Assembly (NCBI RefSeq): GCF_001636315.1
Contig: NZ_KV440949.1
Location: 5,350,084 to 5,414,083, forward strand
Reading direction: 5' to 3'
DNA from: Neobacillus mesonae
Lineage (GTDB): Bacteria; Bacillota; Bacilli; Bacillales; Cytobacillaceae
Length of the DNA: 64,000 bases
Shown here one piece after another: positions 23,290 to 32,704 of this stretch (the stretch's first letter is position 1; every line of letters starts with the position of its first letter). A program made the position numbers and the translations under genes. The notes beneath the pieces were generated by a model that searched no databases, was not told the DNA's origin, and saw only the letters and a program-made list of their open reading frames with translations.

Positions 23290-25044
23290 TTATTCTGCTG
23301 ATGGTTTTGCTCTTTTAATGAAGAAGGCAAGGATTAGGGCGACTGCGGCGATTCCTGTTGCCACTACAAAGGCGTCGTTAATGCCGCTGATGGTCGCTTC
23401 TTTCATTGCTTCGCCGTAAATGCTGGTTGTGGCAAGCATTTGTCCTTGTTGGACCGGTATTCCCGCCATTGCCGCAATTCCGTGACCAAGCTCAGCCATT
23501 TTGTTGGCAAGATACGGATTGGCACTTGTGATGACATTCGAATAATTAGCCGAATGAAAACCACTTCTTGTTGTCATTACGGTAACAAGAAAGGCCGTAC
23601 CCAAACTTCCGGCAACTGTTCTTGCTGTGTTCGAAGCAGATGTTCCGTGGCCTGCTAGACGCAGCGGCAGCTGGTTCATCCCTTCCGTCTGTACTGTCAT
23701 CGATAAAAAGGACATGCCAAACATCCGCATAATATACAGTAACATAATATAGCCATATGATGTAGACATTGTTAATTTCGTAAACTGCCATGTTGTGATC
23801 ACGGTAATAACCAGGCCAATCACGGCAAGCCAGCGTGCTCCCATCCGGTCAAACAGCCTTCCGGATATTGGCATCATAATCGCCATGACGATTGCCCCTG
23901 GCAGCATCAAAAGTCCTGAATCAAGAGCGGTAAACCCGCGGATATTTTGCAGATAGATTGGCAGCAGCAGCATGGCAGCAAACATTGCCATGTTGATAAT
24001 CATCCCGATGAGCGTCGTTAACGCGAAAATATCATATTTAAACACGCGTAATTCCAGCATCGGCTGATCAGTCGTGAGCTCGCGCCAAATGAAGGCAATT
24101 AACCCAATCGTTCCTACAATAAGGGAAATCAATACCTCTGCACTATCCCAGCCATTATTCCCCGCTTCACTAAACCCATAAAGCAAAAATCCTAATCCCA
24201 CGGTTGAAAAAATAAACCCTGGAGTATCGAATTTCGGTTTTGTGATTTCGGTAACATCGATCATCCAGGCAAAGGACATAATGATCGATAAAATCCCGAA
24301 CGGAATAACGATATCAAACAACACACGCCAAGAGTAATGCCCGATGATCCAGCCGGATAACGTAGGACCGACAGCTGGGGCAAATAGAATCGCGACACCC
24401 ATAAGTCCCATGGCTGCTCCTCGCTTTTCGGGAGGGAAAATTGTTAAAAATACAGTCATTAACAGCGGCATGATAACACCAGCACCTGCTGCCTGAACAA
24501 CCCTGCCAATCATTAACAGTGAGAAGGTCGTCGAAATAGAACAAATGACAGAACCTAATGTAAACGCAAATACAGCAAAAATAAATAATTTTCTTGTTCC
24601 CAGTCTAGAGGTCAAAAAGGCTGTAATGGGAATAATGATTCCGTTCGTTAGCATGTATCCTGTTGAAAGCCATTGTACGGTACTTGCAGAAACAGCGAAA
24701 TCATTCATAATATGCGGGATGGCAACATTCAGTAACGTTTGATTCAAAATCGCTACAAACGCCCCCAGCATCATAGCTGCTATAACTTTTCCGCGTTTTC
24801 CTTCAAATTGCTCAGCTTTCGTAGAAACCGGTTGGACTTTCTTATTTTCTCTTTTCATTTCTTTTTCTAATGGTAATGCATCAGTCGTCGGTGCTTTTTC
24901 TAGTGGTGAACCATCGGCCGCCTGTATAGATGCAATTTCTGAAATAGGCTGTGTTTCTTTTTTGTTTTGTTTTTTCAACATTAAATTAACAAAAATCAAG
25001 AGAAGAACGGATATAAGAATATAACCTGCGATATATATTGACAT
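23290..25044 (-). CDS. DHA2-family multidrug efflux MFS transporter (EmrB/QacA-like) with long N-terminal extension
   Basis: A 584-residue 14-TM drug:proton antiporter. Family motifs include LSTGYMLTNGI in TM2 and GRVVQAAGAGVIMPLL (motif C-like). Unusually, an extra hydrophobic segment (residues about 4-22) and an about 60-residue charged, Lys/Glu-rich spacer precede the canonical core, which starts near residue 85. It lies 8 bp after the EmrA-like gene in a MarR-EmrA-EmrB operon. Confidence 0.9.
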   Translation of the reverse strand: MSIYIAGYILISVLLLIFVNLMLKKQNKKETQPISEIASIQAADGSPLEKAPTTDALPLEKEMKRENKKVQPVSTKAEQFEGKRGKVIAAMMLGAFVAILNQTLLNVAIPHIMNDFAVSASTVQWLSTGYMLTNGIIIPITAFLTSRLGTRKLFIFAVFAFTLGSVICSISTTFSLLMIGRVVQAAGAGVIMPLLMTVFLTIFPPEKRGAAMGLMGVAILFAPAVGPTLSGWIIGHYSWRVLFDIVIPFGILSIIMSFAWMIDVTEITKPKFDTPGFIFSTVGLGFLLYGFSEAGNNGWDSAEVLISLIVGTIGLIAFIWRELTTDQPMLELRVFKYDIFALTTLIGMIINMAMFAAMLLLPIYLQNIRGFTALDSGLLMLPGAIVMAIMMPISGRLFDRMGARWLAVIGLVITVITTWQFTKLTMSTSYGYIMLLYIMRMFGMSFLSMTVQTEGMNQLPLRLAGHGTSASNTARTVAGSLGTAFLVTVMTTRSGFHSANYSNVITSANPYLANKMAELGHGIAAMAGIPVQQGQMLATTSIYGEAMKEATISGINDAFVVATGIAAVALILAFFIKRAKPSAE

Positions 25045-25052
25045 ATGATCAC

Positions 25053-25700
25053 CTACTTATGAATTCGCACTGTCACATTCATCCCAGGAACGAGTCTCTC
25101 TCCATAATGATCGATTGAAATTTTCACAGGAACGACTTGTGTTTCTTTTGTGTAATTCGCTGAAGCATTGTTCTTTGGTAAAAGCGAGAACGTACCAGCT
25201 GTTGCTAATCCGATTTCCTCAACCTTTCCGTTTAAAGTGACGTTTGGAAAAGCATCGACATAAATATCGACATCCTGACCAATTTTGACATCATTTAGTT
25301 TTGTTTCCTCGATATTAGCTGTTACCCAAAGATTATTCAGATCGTAGCTGATGGCAAGCGGTGTACCTGCAGCAACCATTGTATTTTCTACCGCATTTGT
25401 TTGAACAACCGTACCGTCCGCCGGAGCTTTGACCGCCATATCCATGGCCCCTTTTTCACCAGCTATTTCAATCGTGCCGATTGTGTCATTTTTGGTGAAG
25501 GTGTCACCAGTTTGCCCTTTCCATTTCAGTAGTTTTCCAGTTGCTGGCGCAGCAATGTTCACCTGCTGTCCGGAAATTTGGGCATTATCTGTTGTTAAAT
25601 AATTAATAGATTGATTAAAGTAGTAATAACCGGCGAAACCTCCGCCGACCAATATGATTAATAAAATGACATTAAGAAGAATCATCCGTTTAGCGTTCAT
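25053..25700 (-). CDS. HlyD/EmrA-family membrane fusion protein
   Basis: A 215-residue adaptor with one N-terminal membrane anchor (about 8-28, ILLNVILLIILVGGGFAGYY), a lipoyl/barrel-sandwich region (KLLKWKGQTGDTF, VKAPADGTVVQT) and a C-terminal beta-barrel (PGMNVTVRIHK). It is short because the coiled-coil hairpin is largely missing, as is common in Gram-positive EmrA relatives. It works with the adjacent EmrB-like pump. Confidence 0.9.
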   Translation of the reverse strand: MNAKRMILLNVILLIILVGGGFAGYYYFNQSINYLTTDNAQISGQQVNIAAPATGKLLKWKGQTGDTFTKNDTIGTIEIAGEKGAMDMAVKAPADGTVVQTNAVENTMVAAGTPLAISYDLNNLWVTANIEETKLNDVKIGQDVDIYVDAFPNVTLNGKVEEIGLATAGTFSLLPKNNASANYTKETQVVPVKISIDHYGERLVPGMNVTVRIHK

Positions 25701-25718
25701 AAATATTTTGTTCCTCCT

Positions 25719-26153
25719 CTACTCACTCAAGATGCTTTGAACTTTTTTATGAATTCGTAATAAATTTTCGATATCCTCTGCAGGCAATTGCTTGATTTTG
25801 TTTAACTTCTGAACTAACAGAGATTCATTGAGCACAATATGCTCCAATTTTTCCTCGCCTTTTTGCGATAATCGAATGGTAATCGCCCGGCGGTCATGCG
25901 GGAGTGTGTGACGTTCAATAAGACCATTCTGCACTAATCTGTCGACAACGCCGCTTACCGTACTATTCGTCAGCTTTAAATGCTCCGCCAATTCCACTAA
26001 ACCCATATTAGGCTGTGCGGAAATCTTATACAAAGCCTTAAGCTGGACTACAGTTAATCCATTCCGGTCTGCATCCATCTTCGAAACCTTATAAAGCAGC
26101 TTATTAATATCAGAGAACGAGTTTAAAATCTCGCTATTATAAGCATTTCGCAA
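25719..26153 (-). CDS. MarR-family transcriptional regulator
   Basis: A 144-residue winged-helix repressor (LVELAEHLKLTNSTVSGVVDRLV recognition region, here residues about 55-76, then the wing with HDRRAITIRLS). First gene of the efflux operon, 18 bp before emrA, and followed upstream by a perfect 18-bp palindrome that is its likely operator, which suggests autoregulation relieved by a pump substrate. Confidence 0.9.
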   Translation of the reverse strand: MRNAYNSEILNSFSDINKLLYKVSKMDADRNGLTVVQLKALYKISAQPNMGLVELAEHLKLTNSTVSGVVDRLVQNGLIERHTLPHDRRAITIRLSQKGEEKLEHIVLNESLLVQKLNKIKQLPAEDIENLLRIHKKVQSILSE

Positions 26154-26197
26154 TTAACACCCCCCCTTACTGACTGATCAAATGTTTCCTACACGAA

Positions 26198-26215
26198 TAT
26201 TTCGCATGCGAAATA
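26198..26215. promoter_or_regulatory. likely MarR operator palindrome
   Basis: Perfect 18-bp palindrome TATTTCGCATGCGAAATA, 45 bp upstream of the MarR start codon, in an AT-rich promoter region. Size and placement fit a MarR-dimer site. Confidence 0.7.
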
Positions 26216-26293
26216 ATTTGCGTTTTTTATCATACCTACATTTTTATCATGTGTCAACAATATTTATCTATTCCCTGATCCTATTAACCTAAA

Positions 26294-26325
26294 AAAAGCT
26301 CTTCTCTCAGTGGAGAAGAGCTTTT
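26294..26325 (-). terminator. terminator of the aldehyde dehydrogenase gene
   Basis: Perfect 13-bp stem AAAAGCTCTTCTC / GAGAAGAGCTTTT with a 6-base loop, followed on the minus strand by additional T bases; it lies 9 bases beyond the stop of the aldehyde dehydrogenase. Confidence 0.88.
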
Positions 26326-26333
26326 CCGTATTC

Positions 26334-27818
26334 TTATTTCATCGAAATCCAGACACTCTTGACTTCGGTATAATTGTTCAAGGCGTAAGAGCCCATTTCG
26401 CGGCCGATTCCGGATTGCTTGTAGCCGCCGAACGGAGAAGCGGCATCAAAGGCATTGTAGCAGTTGACCCAAACCGTACCGGCACGAAGTTTGCTGGAAA
26501 TATAATGGGCTTTTGCTACATCTCTAGTCCATACACCTGCTGCTAAGCCGTATTGGCTATTATTAGCACGGTCAATCAGCTCATCAAGATCCTCATATGG
26601 CATAGCGGAAATGACTGGACCAAAAATTTCCTCTTTCGCAATCGTCATTTCATCACGAACATCGGCAAAAATTGTTGGAGACACAAAGTATCCTTGCTCA
26701 AACGGCTTGTCACCGCCAACTAGCAATTCCGCTCCTTCGTTTAATCCTTTTTCAATATAGCCAAGCACGCGTTTTTGCTGTTCAACGGAAACTAATGGAC
26801 CAATTTGTGTATCGGCATGTAAACCAGATCCTTGTTTAATTTTTTGCGCATGACTGACCATGTCCGACACGACGTTGTCAAATTGCTTTTTCTGGATAAA
26901 CACACGCGAACCGGCACAGCAAACCTGTCCTTGGTTAAACATGACGCCGTTTAATGCACCAGGAATCGCTTTTGTCAGGTCAGCATCTGGAAGAATGATG
27001 TTCGGTGATTTTCCGCCGAGCTCAAGCGTAACACGCTTCAATGTTTTTGAGGCTCTTTCCATGATCATTTTTCCAACTTCTGTCGAGCCAGTGAAAGCAA
27101 TTTTATCCACAAGCGAATGGTCAACCAGCGGCTGTCCTGCTGTTTCACCGAAACCTGGGACAATATTGATGACCCCTGGAGGGAACCCTGCTTCTTCGAT
27201 TAATTCTGCTAAGTATAAGGCAGAAAGCGGTGTTTGTTCTGCCGGCTTCAATACTACCGTACAGCCTGTCGCCAAAGCTGCACCTAACTTCCACATCGCC
27301 ATTAATAACGGGAAGTTCCACGGGATAATTTGGCCGACAACTCCAACCGCTTCATGGCGAGTAAAGTTAAAGAATGGTCCGTTGACTGGAATCGTTTGTC
27401 CAACGATTTTCGTCGACCATCCGGCATAGTAGCGCATATGTTCAATGGCGAGCGGCACATCCGCTGCAGAGGTTTCACGGATCGGCTTTCCGTTATCCAG
27501 CGTTTCTAATTGGGCCAGCTCCTCTTGATGCTCCTCCATTAAATCAGCTAATTTATACATGAGACGGCTGCGTTTAGCAGATCCCATTTTTGACCACGGT
27601 CCCTCATCAAATGCCTTTCTTGCCGCCTTTACAGCACGGTCGATGTCTTCTGGACCGGCTTCATACACAGCTGCCAGCACTTCACCAGTTGCCGGGTTAT
27701 ACGTATCAAATGTTTTTTGAGAGAGACTTTCAACAAATTGACCATCAATGTACAGTTTCTTTTTCCCCAGTAAAAACTTTTCTACCTTCTCTTTTAAACC
27801 GACTGATACTTGACTCAA
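26334..27818 (-). CDS. NAD(P)-dependent aldehyde dehydrogenase (DhaS-like)
   Basis: Class 1/2-type aldehyde dehydrogenase of 494 residues. Catalytic Glu is in LELGGKSP (about 262-269) and nucleophilic Cys in NQGQVCCAGSR (about 296). It starts at TTG, 8 bases after GGGAGG. Closest by appearance to Bacillus DhaS and other broad-range acetaldehyde/indole-acetaldehyde dehydrogenases; the physiological substrate is not fixed. Single gene. Confidence 0.9.
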   Translation of the reverse strand: MSQVSVGLKEKVEKFLLGKKKLYIDGQFVESLSQKTFDTYNPATGEVLAAVYEAGPEDIDRAVKAARKAFDEGPWSKMGSAKRSRLMYKLADLMEEHQEELAQLETLDNGKPIRETSAADVPLAIEHMRYYAGWSTKIVGQTIPVNGPFFNFTRHEAVGVVGQIIPWNFPLLMAMWKLGAALATGCTVVLKPAEQTPLSALYLAELIEEAGFPPGVINIVPGFGETAGQPLVDHSLVDKIAFTGSTEVGKMIMERASKTLKRVTLELGGKSPNIILPDADLTKAIPGALNGVMFNQGQVCCAGSRVFIQKKQFDNVVSDMVSHAQKIKQGSGLHADTQIGPLVSVEQQKRVLGYIEKGLNEGAELLVGGDKPFEQGYFVSPTIFADVRDEMTIAKEEIFGPVISAMPYEDLDELIDRANNSQYGLAAGVWTRDVAKAHYISSKLRAGTVWVNCYNAFDAASPFGGYKQSGIGREMGSYALNNYTEVKSVWISMK

Positions 27819-28101
27819 ATGTTCTTCCTCCCTTAACTATTCTTCGATAACGGAATTGGCAATAATTTTCAACTCCATGTAAAATTCTATCATTGTTAAA
27901 ATCTAGCATTCAAGTAATTAGTGTTATAATTTTCAAAAAATTTACGACAGCATTTTTATACATATTATTCCAAAATGTGTCAGGCATCAGCAATGAAAAG
28001 GTCAGTCCCTCGGTATTTTAAAGCTATTACTTCTACCGTTGAACTGACCAAGTTTCTATTTTTTAATAAAAAGTTTATCAAACTATTTAAATATTTCGTA
28101 T

Positions 28102-29304
28102 CTATGAGGCAGCAGAATCTTCCCCATGCTTCACTGGTTCGACGACCACGCAGCAGGAGGTGTCGCCGATGACGTTGACGGAGGTGCGGAACATGTCGAG
28201 GATGCGGTCGATTCCGGCGACTAGGGCGATGCCTTCTAGCGGCAGATTGACGGCGGCTAGTGTCATGGTTAGCATGATGAGTCCCGCGCCTGGTACGCCT
28301 GCTGCGCCGATGGATGCTAATGTTCCGACCAATACGACCATTAAGATTTGTGAGAATGTTAGATTGATGCCGAAGTATTGGGCGACAAACATCACGGCAA
28401 TACCTTGATAGATAGCCGTTCCATCCATATTGATCGTGGCCCCTAGTGGTAATACGAAGCTGCTTGTTTTATTGGAAATACCCAGATTTTCTTGGACATT
28501 CTTCATTGTAATCGGCAATGTTCCAGAGCTGCTGCAGGTCGAAAACGCAACTGAAGCTGCAGGAAAAATGCCTTTAAAAAAGCGAATCGGGCTCATTTTT
28601 CCTAATGTCTTAACAGCGATCGTGTAAGTTATTCCGACATGGACGATACAGGCAACCACCATGGCCATGATCACTTTCATCAACGGGAGCAGGACGGATG
28701 CCCCATAACTTCCAACGACAGGTGCTAATAGGCCAAAAACCCCGAGTGGAACTAACACCATAATCATTGAGGTAATTTTATACATCACTTCGGCAAAGCC
28801 TTCGAAGAATACTTGGACAGGCTTTGCTTTTTCCCCTACTACTGTAATACCGATTCCGAGAAAAATCGCAAAGAAGATAATTTGCAGCACTGCACCATTG
28901 GTCATCGCCTCGATTGGATTGGTTGGGATGATATTTAAAAATGTCGCAATAACACCTTCTGTTTCTTTCGCATCGACCTTTGCGCCATCAAGCGTTAGGC
29001 CGGTACCGGTGCCTGGTTGAAAAATAAATCCCGCTAGTAAACCAATAATAATAGCGATAAAAGTTGTGATTAAATAATAGGAAATCGTTTTACCGCCTAA
29101 ACGGCCAAGCTGATTGATATCACCAGCGCTTGTAACTCCGACCACAAGGCTAGAAAGAATTAATGGAACGATGATAAACTTAATTAATCGTAAAAATAAA
29201 TCACCAAGCGGTTGGACAACCGAAGCTTTTTCCCCAAAAATAACTCCAACGATGATGGCAAGGATAAAAGCTGCAATAATTTGAACTACCAAATTCTTCT
29301 TCAT
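28102..29304 (-). CDS. dicarboxylate/amino acid:cation symporter (DAACS family)
   Basis: Sodium- or proton-coupled symporter of about 400 residues with eight membrane helices and two re-entrant loops. The serine-rich HP1 motif is FSTCSSSGTLP, the NMDGT motif of TM7 is at about 297, and HP2 contains GVPGAGLIM. Start ATG at 29304 after GAGAGGGGG. It lies 30 bp downstream of the threonine-synthase-like gene, so they probably form an operon for an amino acid substrate. Confidence 0.9.
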   Translation of the reverse strand: MKKNLVVQIIAAFILAIIVGVIFGEKASVVQPLGDLFLRLIKFIIVPLILSSLVVGVTSAGDINQLGRLGGKTISYYLITTFIAIIIGLLAGFIFQPGTGTGLTLDGAKVDAKETEGVIATFLNIIPTNPIEAMTNGAVLQIIFFAIFLGIGITVVGEKAKPVQVFFEGFAEVMYKITSMIMVLVPLGVFGLLAPVVGSYGASVLLPLMKVIMAMVVACIVHVGITYTIAVKTLGKMSPIRFFKGIFPAASVAFSTCSSSGTLPITMKNVQENLGISNKTSSFVLPLGATINMDGTAIYQGIAVMFVAQYFGINLTFSQILMVVLVGTLASIGAAGVPGAGLIMLTMTLAAVNLPLEGIALVAGIDRILDMFRTSVNVIGDTSCCVVVEPVKHGEDSAAS

Positions 29305-29334
29305 TCGATATCCCCCTCTCAAATCTTCAAATGA

Positions 29335-30555
29335 TTAATTGGGTCGATGAATCTGATCCTCTCGGCTTAAAATTGGTACGTTCACTTCGATGGTATCAGG
29401 ATATTTAATGCCTGCTCCCGTATTTAAAACAACAACTCGTTCATCGGGACCAATCCACCCATTCTTACGGAGAGTGCGGGCGGCCGCAAAAGCAGCAGCA
29501 CCCTCAGGACAGATGAAAGCGCCTTCACAAACAGCTGCCGTTTTTAGTTCTTGCATGATCAATTCATCGCTAACTGAAATAGCACAGCCGTTACTTTGTT
29601 TAATGGCATCCAAAATTAAAAAGTCCCCTAAGGCTTTGGCCACATTAATTCCGAACGCAATTGTTGACGGATTTTCCCACGGTTCGGCACTGGTTCCTCC
29701 TTCCTCCCAGGCTTTTACAATCGGTGCGCAGCCTTCTGCCTGGACGGCCACCAAACGAGGCATTTTTTCAGAATCAATCCAGCCAAGCGTTTGCAATTCC
29801 CTTAAAGCCTTAAAGATTCCGATTAAGCCCACACCTCCGCCTGTTGGGTAAAGGATGACATCCGGAACCTCCCAGTGGAATTGCTCGGCAATCTCCAGGC
29901 CCATCGTTTTCTTCCCTTCAATCCGGTAAGGTTCTTTTAATGTTGATGCATCAAAGAATCCGTAGTCAGCTACTGCCTGGCCGACAATTTTTCCGGCATC
30001 ACCGATTAATCCATCGACAAGATAGAGCTCTGCACCTGCAGCAAGACATTCTTTTCGTGTTATTTCCGGAGCATCGAGAGGCATGACGATTGTCGATTGC
30101 AATCCAGCCCTCGCGCAATATAGTGACCAAGCCGCACCAGCATTCCCGTTTGTCGGCATTGCGATCCGTTCGACTCCGAGCTCCTTTGCCTTCGATACAC
30201 CTACAGCAGCCCCGCGTGATTTAAAAGAACCGGAAGGAATCAACCCTTCATCCTTCATATAAAGATTTTGGAGACCCATGTCCGTTCCAAGTGTGCTCAT
30301 TTTAAGCATCGGGGTCATCCCTTCTCCTAAAGACACTACATTTTTCTCATCTATGACAGGAAGCAGTTCATGATAACGCCACAAATCCGGGGAGCGCTCC
30401 TTCAACACATCAGCATGGAAATCCCTCTTCAATTCCTCCATATCATAAGCTACTAAAAGCGGCGAACCACACTGACACAACTGATGCCGGTCTTGTACAC
30501 CATACGTACAGTCACACTTCGGACAAAACAAATGCGACACATAACTATATTTCAC
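29335..30555 (-). CDS. threonine synthase-like PLP enzyme with N-terminal zinc ribbon
   Basis: Fold-type II PLP enzyme of 406 residues. A zinc-ribbon-like N-terminus (CPKC ... CQCG, residues 11-32) precedes the PLP domain with the Schiff-base Lys in SGSFKSRGA, the substrate/phosphate loops PTNGNAGAAW and PTGGGVGL. It starts at GTG 7 bases after GGGAGG. Threonine synthase is the default family name, but co-transcription with an amino acid symporter rather than hom/thrB suggests a catabolic lyase or a beta-replacing enzyme is equally possible. Confidence 0.82.
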   Translation of the reverse strand: MKYSYVSHLFCPKCDCTYGVQDRHQLCQCGSPLLVAYDMEELKRDFHADVLKERSPDLWRYHELLPVIDEKNVVSLGEGMTPMLKMSTLGTDMGLQNLYMKDEGLIPSGSFKSRGAAVGVSKAKELGVERIAMPTNGNAGAAWSLYCARAGLQSTIVMPLDAPEITRKECLAAGAELYLVDGLIGDAGKIVGQAVADYGFFDASTLKEPYRIEGKKTMGLEIAEQFHWEVPDVILYPTGGGVGLIGIFKALRELQTLGWIDSEKMPRLVAVQAEGCAPIVKAWEEGGTSAEPWENPSTIAFGINVAKALGDFLILDAIKQSNGCAISVSDELIMQELKTAAVCEGAFICPEGAAAFAAARTLRKNGWIGPDERVVVLNTGAGIKYPDTIEVNVPILSREDQIHRPN

Positions 30556-30582
30556 TATTACACCTCCCTTCACATAAAATAC

Positions 30583-30626
30583 GGGGACGGTTCTCGTGTT
30601 TCACATCCAACACGCAAACCGTCCCT
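30583..30626. repeat. dispersed palindromic element, copy 3
   Basis: Arms GGGACGGTT and AACCGTCCC with inner CGTGTT/AACACG pairing, 28 bp upstream of the threonine-synthase-like gene. Confidence 0.8.
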
Positions 30627-30670
30627 GTGCTGCATTATATGTATCTTTCATTTATTTTAGAACTTAATAG

Positions 30671-30722
30671 AAAAGGCTGAGCGAAATCCTCCGTGACAGG
30701 AGGCTTCACCCAGCCTTTTTTT
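30671..30722 (-). terminator. terminator of the small ORF at 30728
   Basis: AAAAGGCTG / CAGCCTTTT outer stem with an inner CCTCC/GGAGG stem; on the minus strand the right edge leads out into a T-run (AAAA on plus). It lies 5 bases past the small gene's stop. Confidence 0.8.
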
Positions 30723-30727
30723 GACTC

Positions 30728-30913
30728 CTATTTATCTGATTCAAACCCTCGTTCAAAATGATTCATGTCGGTTAATTCAATAATATACTCGAAATTAATG
30801 ATAGAATTTTGAATGTTCTCTTGTTCTTCTGGTGAAAGGTTAGGATTCTTTGCTTTTTTCATTAATTTCAATTTAGTTTCCTCTAATTGATCTTTTACTT
30901 CACGATAGTCCAC
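30728..30913 (-). CDS. small helical protein
   Basis: A 61-residue charged protein with two predicted helices (LEETKLKLMKKAKN and QENIQNSIINFEYIIELTDM), GGGGATTTTGACGTGG region upstream and its own terminator. It resembles a small Bacillus family (possibly DUF3896) from memory; function unknown. Confidence 0.6.
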   Translation of the reverse strand: MDYREVKDQLEETKLKLMKKAKNPNLSPEEQENIQNSIINFEYIIELTDMNHFERGFESDK

Positions 30914-31091
30914 GTCAAAATCCCCTTTCTGTAATGATGTTTATAATTTTCAATTCAAATGATCCATTATGCTGGCAATGCTGAAATCGTTTTCCTTCTA
31001 TACTTTTATTATAATAAAGAAACCCCGCAATGACCGGGGAATATGTGATAATATTATGAATTTAATAGTAGCCTTTTGATAATGGAAAAAA

Positions 31092-31134
31092 GGACAGTCC
31101 TTATGCATCGTGAGTGATTCATAAGGACCGTCCC
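31092..31134. repeat. dispersed palindromic element, copy 4
   Basis: Arms GGACAGTCCTTAT and ATAAGGACCGTCC with a 17-base loop, 10 bp beyond the stop of the methylmalonate-semialdehyde dehydrogenase gene. Confidence 0.8.
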
Positions 31135-31143
31135 CATGTTTCA

Positions 31144-32601
31144 TTACCAACGGGCGGTAAGCATTTTGCGTCTTGTGTAGAATTCTACTCCATCTGGGCC
31201 GTTTGCGTGGAGGTCTCCGTAGAAGGAGTTTTTCCAGCCTGAGAATGGGAAGAAGGCCATTGGGGCTGGGACGCCGATATTGACGCCAAGCATACCGACT
31301 TCAATGTTTTCTCGGAAATAGCGGACCGCGCTGCCGCTTTGTGTAAATAGGCAGGAACCATTCCCAAAGTCGGATTGATTCGTCACCTCTACGGCCTCTT
31401 CCAAACTATTAACGCGAACAATCGATAGAACCGGTGCAAAAATTTCTTCCTTCCAAATTCTCATCGACGGCTTCACATGGTCAAAAATAGTAGGTCCGAT
31501 AAAGTAGCCGTTCTCTTGACAGGCTTCATCTTTACGGCCGTCGCGGATCAATGTCGCCCCTTCTTTTTCACCAACTTCAATGTATTGCGCCGTTCTCTTT
31601 TTATTCTCTTCCCGAATTACTGGGCCTAAAAAGACATTTTCATCTAAACCATTACCAATGATAATTTCGTCAGCTTTTTCATTCAGCTTCCTAATCAGTG
31701 GTTCTGCCACATCACCTACAGCTACTACCACAGAGCAGGCCATGCATCTTTCTCCCGCGGAACCATAAGCAGCCCCGATGATTTCCTTCACAGCAGTATC
31801 TAAATCAGCATCAGGCATAACAATGGTGTGATTTTTCGCGCCGGCTAACGCTTGAACCCTCTTACCGTTTGCGGCTGCAGTTTTATAAACATGTTCCGCT
31901 ACCGGCTGGGAACCGACAAAGGAAATGGCCGGTACATCTTTATGTTCCAATAAACCGTTTACTACATCATGGGCTCCATGAACAATATTTAAGACACCAT
32001 CAGGCAGCCCGGCCTCTTTAAATAATTCGGCTAGACGATTGGCGAGAATCGGTGTTCTTTCAGATGGCTTTAGGATAAACGTGTTTCCGCAGGCAATAGC
32101 AAGAGGGAACATCCAGCATGGCACCATCATCGGGAAGTTGAATGGTGTAATCCCGCCGATTACGCCAACGGGATAGCGGTACATGCCTGATTCCATATCT
32201 GTTGCGATATCAGGCAGCTGTCGCCCCATCATTAACGACGGTGCTCCAGCAGCAAACTCCACACATTCAATTCCGCGCTGGACTTCACCATATGCCTCTT
32301 TAAAGCTTTTCCCGTTTTCTTGAGTGATTAATTTCGCCAATTCATCCCAATTGTCTACCAGCAATTGCTGATATTTAAAGAGAATACGAGACCGCTTTGG
32401 CACCGGAGTTTTGCTCCACGTTTTATAAGCCGCTTTGGCGACCTGAACCGCTGCATCTAGATCCTCACGGGTGGATAATGGAACCTGAGCTAGCTCTTCA
32501 CCCGTTGCTGGATTCGGTACCGATTCAAATTTTTCCGTCTTTGCCTCCACCCACTCCCCATTAATGAAATTTTTCAATACTGTAGTAGTAGTTGCTGTCA
32601 T
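31144..32601 (-). CDS. mmsA: CoA-acylating methylmalonate-semialdehyde dehydrogenase
   Basis: Aldehyde dehydrogenase superfamily enzyme (485 aa) converting methylmalonate or malonate semialdehyde to propionyl- or acetyl-CoA. The catalytic Cys is in GERCMACS and the family lacks the usual general-base Glu (ALAGAKNH replaces LELGGK), which is characteristic of MMSDH/IolA. The ATG at 32601 after GAAAGGGG is preferred over the open frame to 32673. No inositol genes are nearby; it follows an iron alcohol dehydrogenase behind a sigma-54 promoter, suggesting a 3-hydroxypropionate/1,3-diol or beta-alanine route (inference). Confidence 0.92.
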   Translation of the reverse strand: MTATTTTVLKNFINGEWVEAKTEKFESVPNPATGEELAQVPLSTREDLDAAVQVAKAAYKTWSKTPVPKRSRILFKYQQLLVDNWDELAKLITQENGKSFKEAYGEVQRGIECVEFAAGAPSLMMGRQLPDIATDMESGMYRYPVGVIGGITPFNFPMMVPCWMFPLAIACGNTFILKPSERTPILANRLAELFKEAGLPDGVLNIVHGAHDVVNGLLEHKDVPAISFVGSQPVAEHVYKTAAANGKRVQALAGAKNHTIVMPDADLDTAVKEIIGAAYGSAGERCMACSVVVAVGDVAEPLIRKLNEKADEIIIGNGLDENVFLGPVIREENKKRTAQYIEVGEKEGATLIRDGRKDEACQENGYFIGPTIFDHVKPSMRIWKEEIFAPVLSIVRVNSLEEAVEVTNQSDFGNGSCLFTQSGSAVRYFRENIEVGMLGVNIGVPAPMAFFPFSGWKNSFYGDLHANGPDGVEFYTRRKMLTARW

Positions 32602-32704
32602 GATTGCAAACCCCTTTCTTATTTTGTTTAAAAAATTGACCCTTAATGCTGAACAATAGCAAGTTGGTACCATTCAAAAGATAAATACTGGTTAATACGC
32701 TTGT

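Noticed and set aside
26860..27429. 189-codon plus-strand frame
   Set aside because: Antisense shadow of the aldehyde dehydrogenase gene.
27819..28101. Gap of about 280 bp between the aldehyde dehydrogenase and the symporter
   Set aside because: Contains only degenerate fragments (GTGTCAGGCATC and a GGTCAGT/ACTGACC pair); no gene or clear regulatory site could be supported.
29390..29851. 153-codon plus-strand frame
   Set aside because: Antisense shadow of the threonine-synthase-like gene, rich in Pro/Ser/Ala as expected for such shadows.
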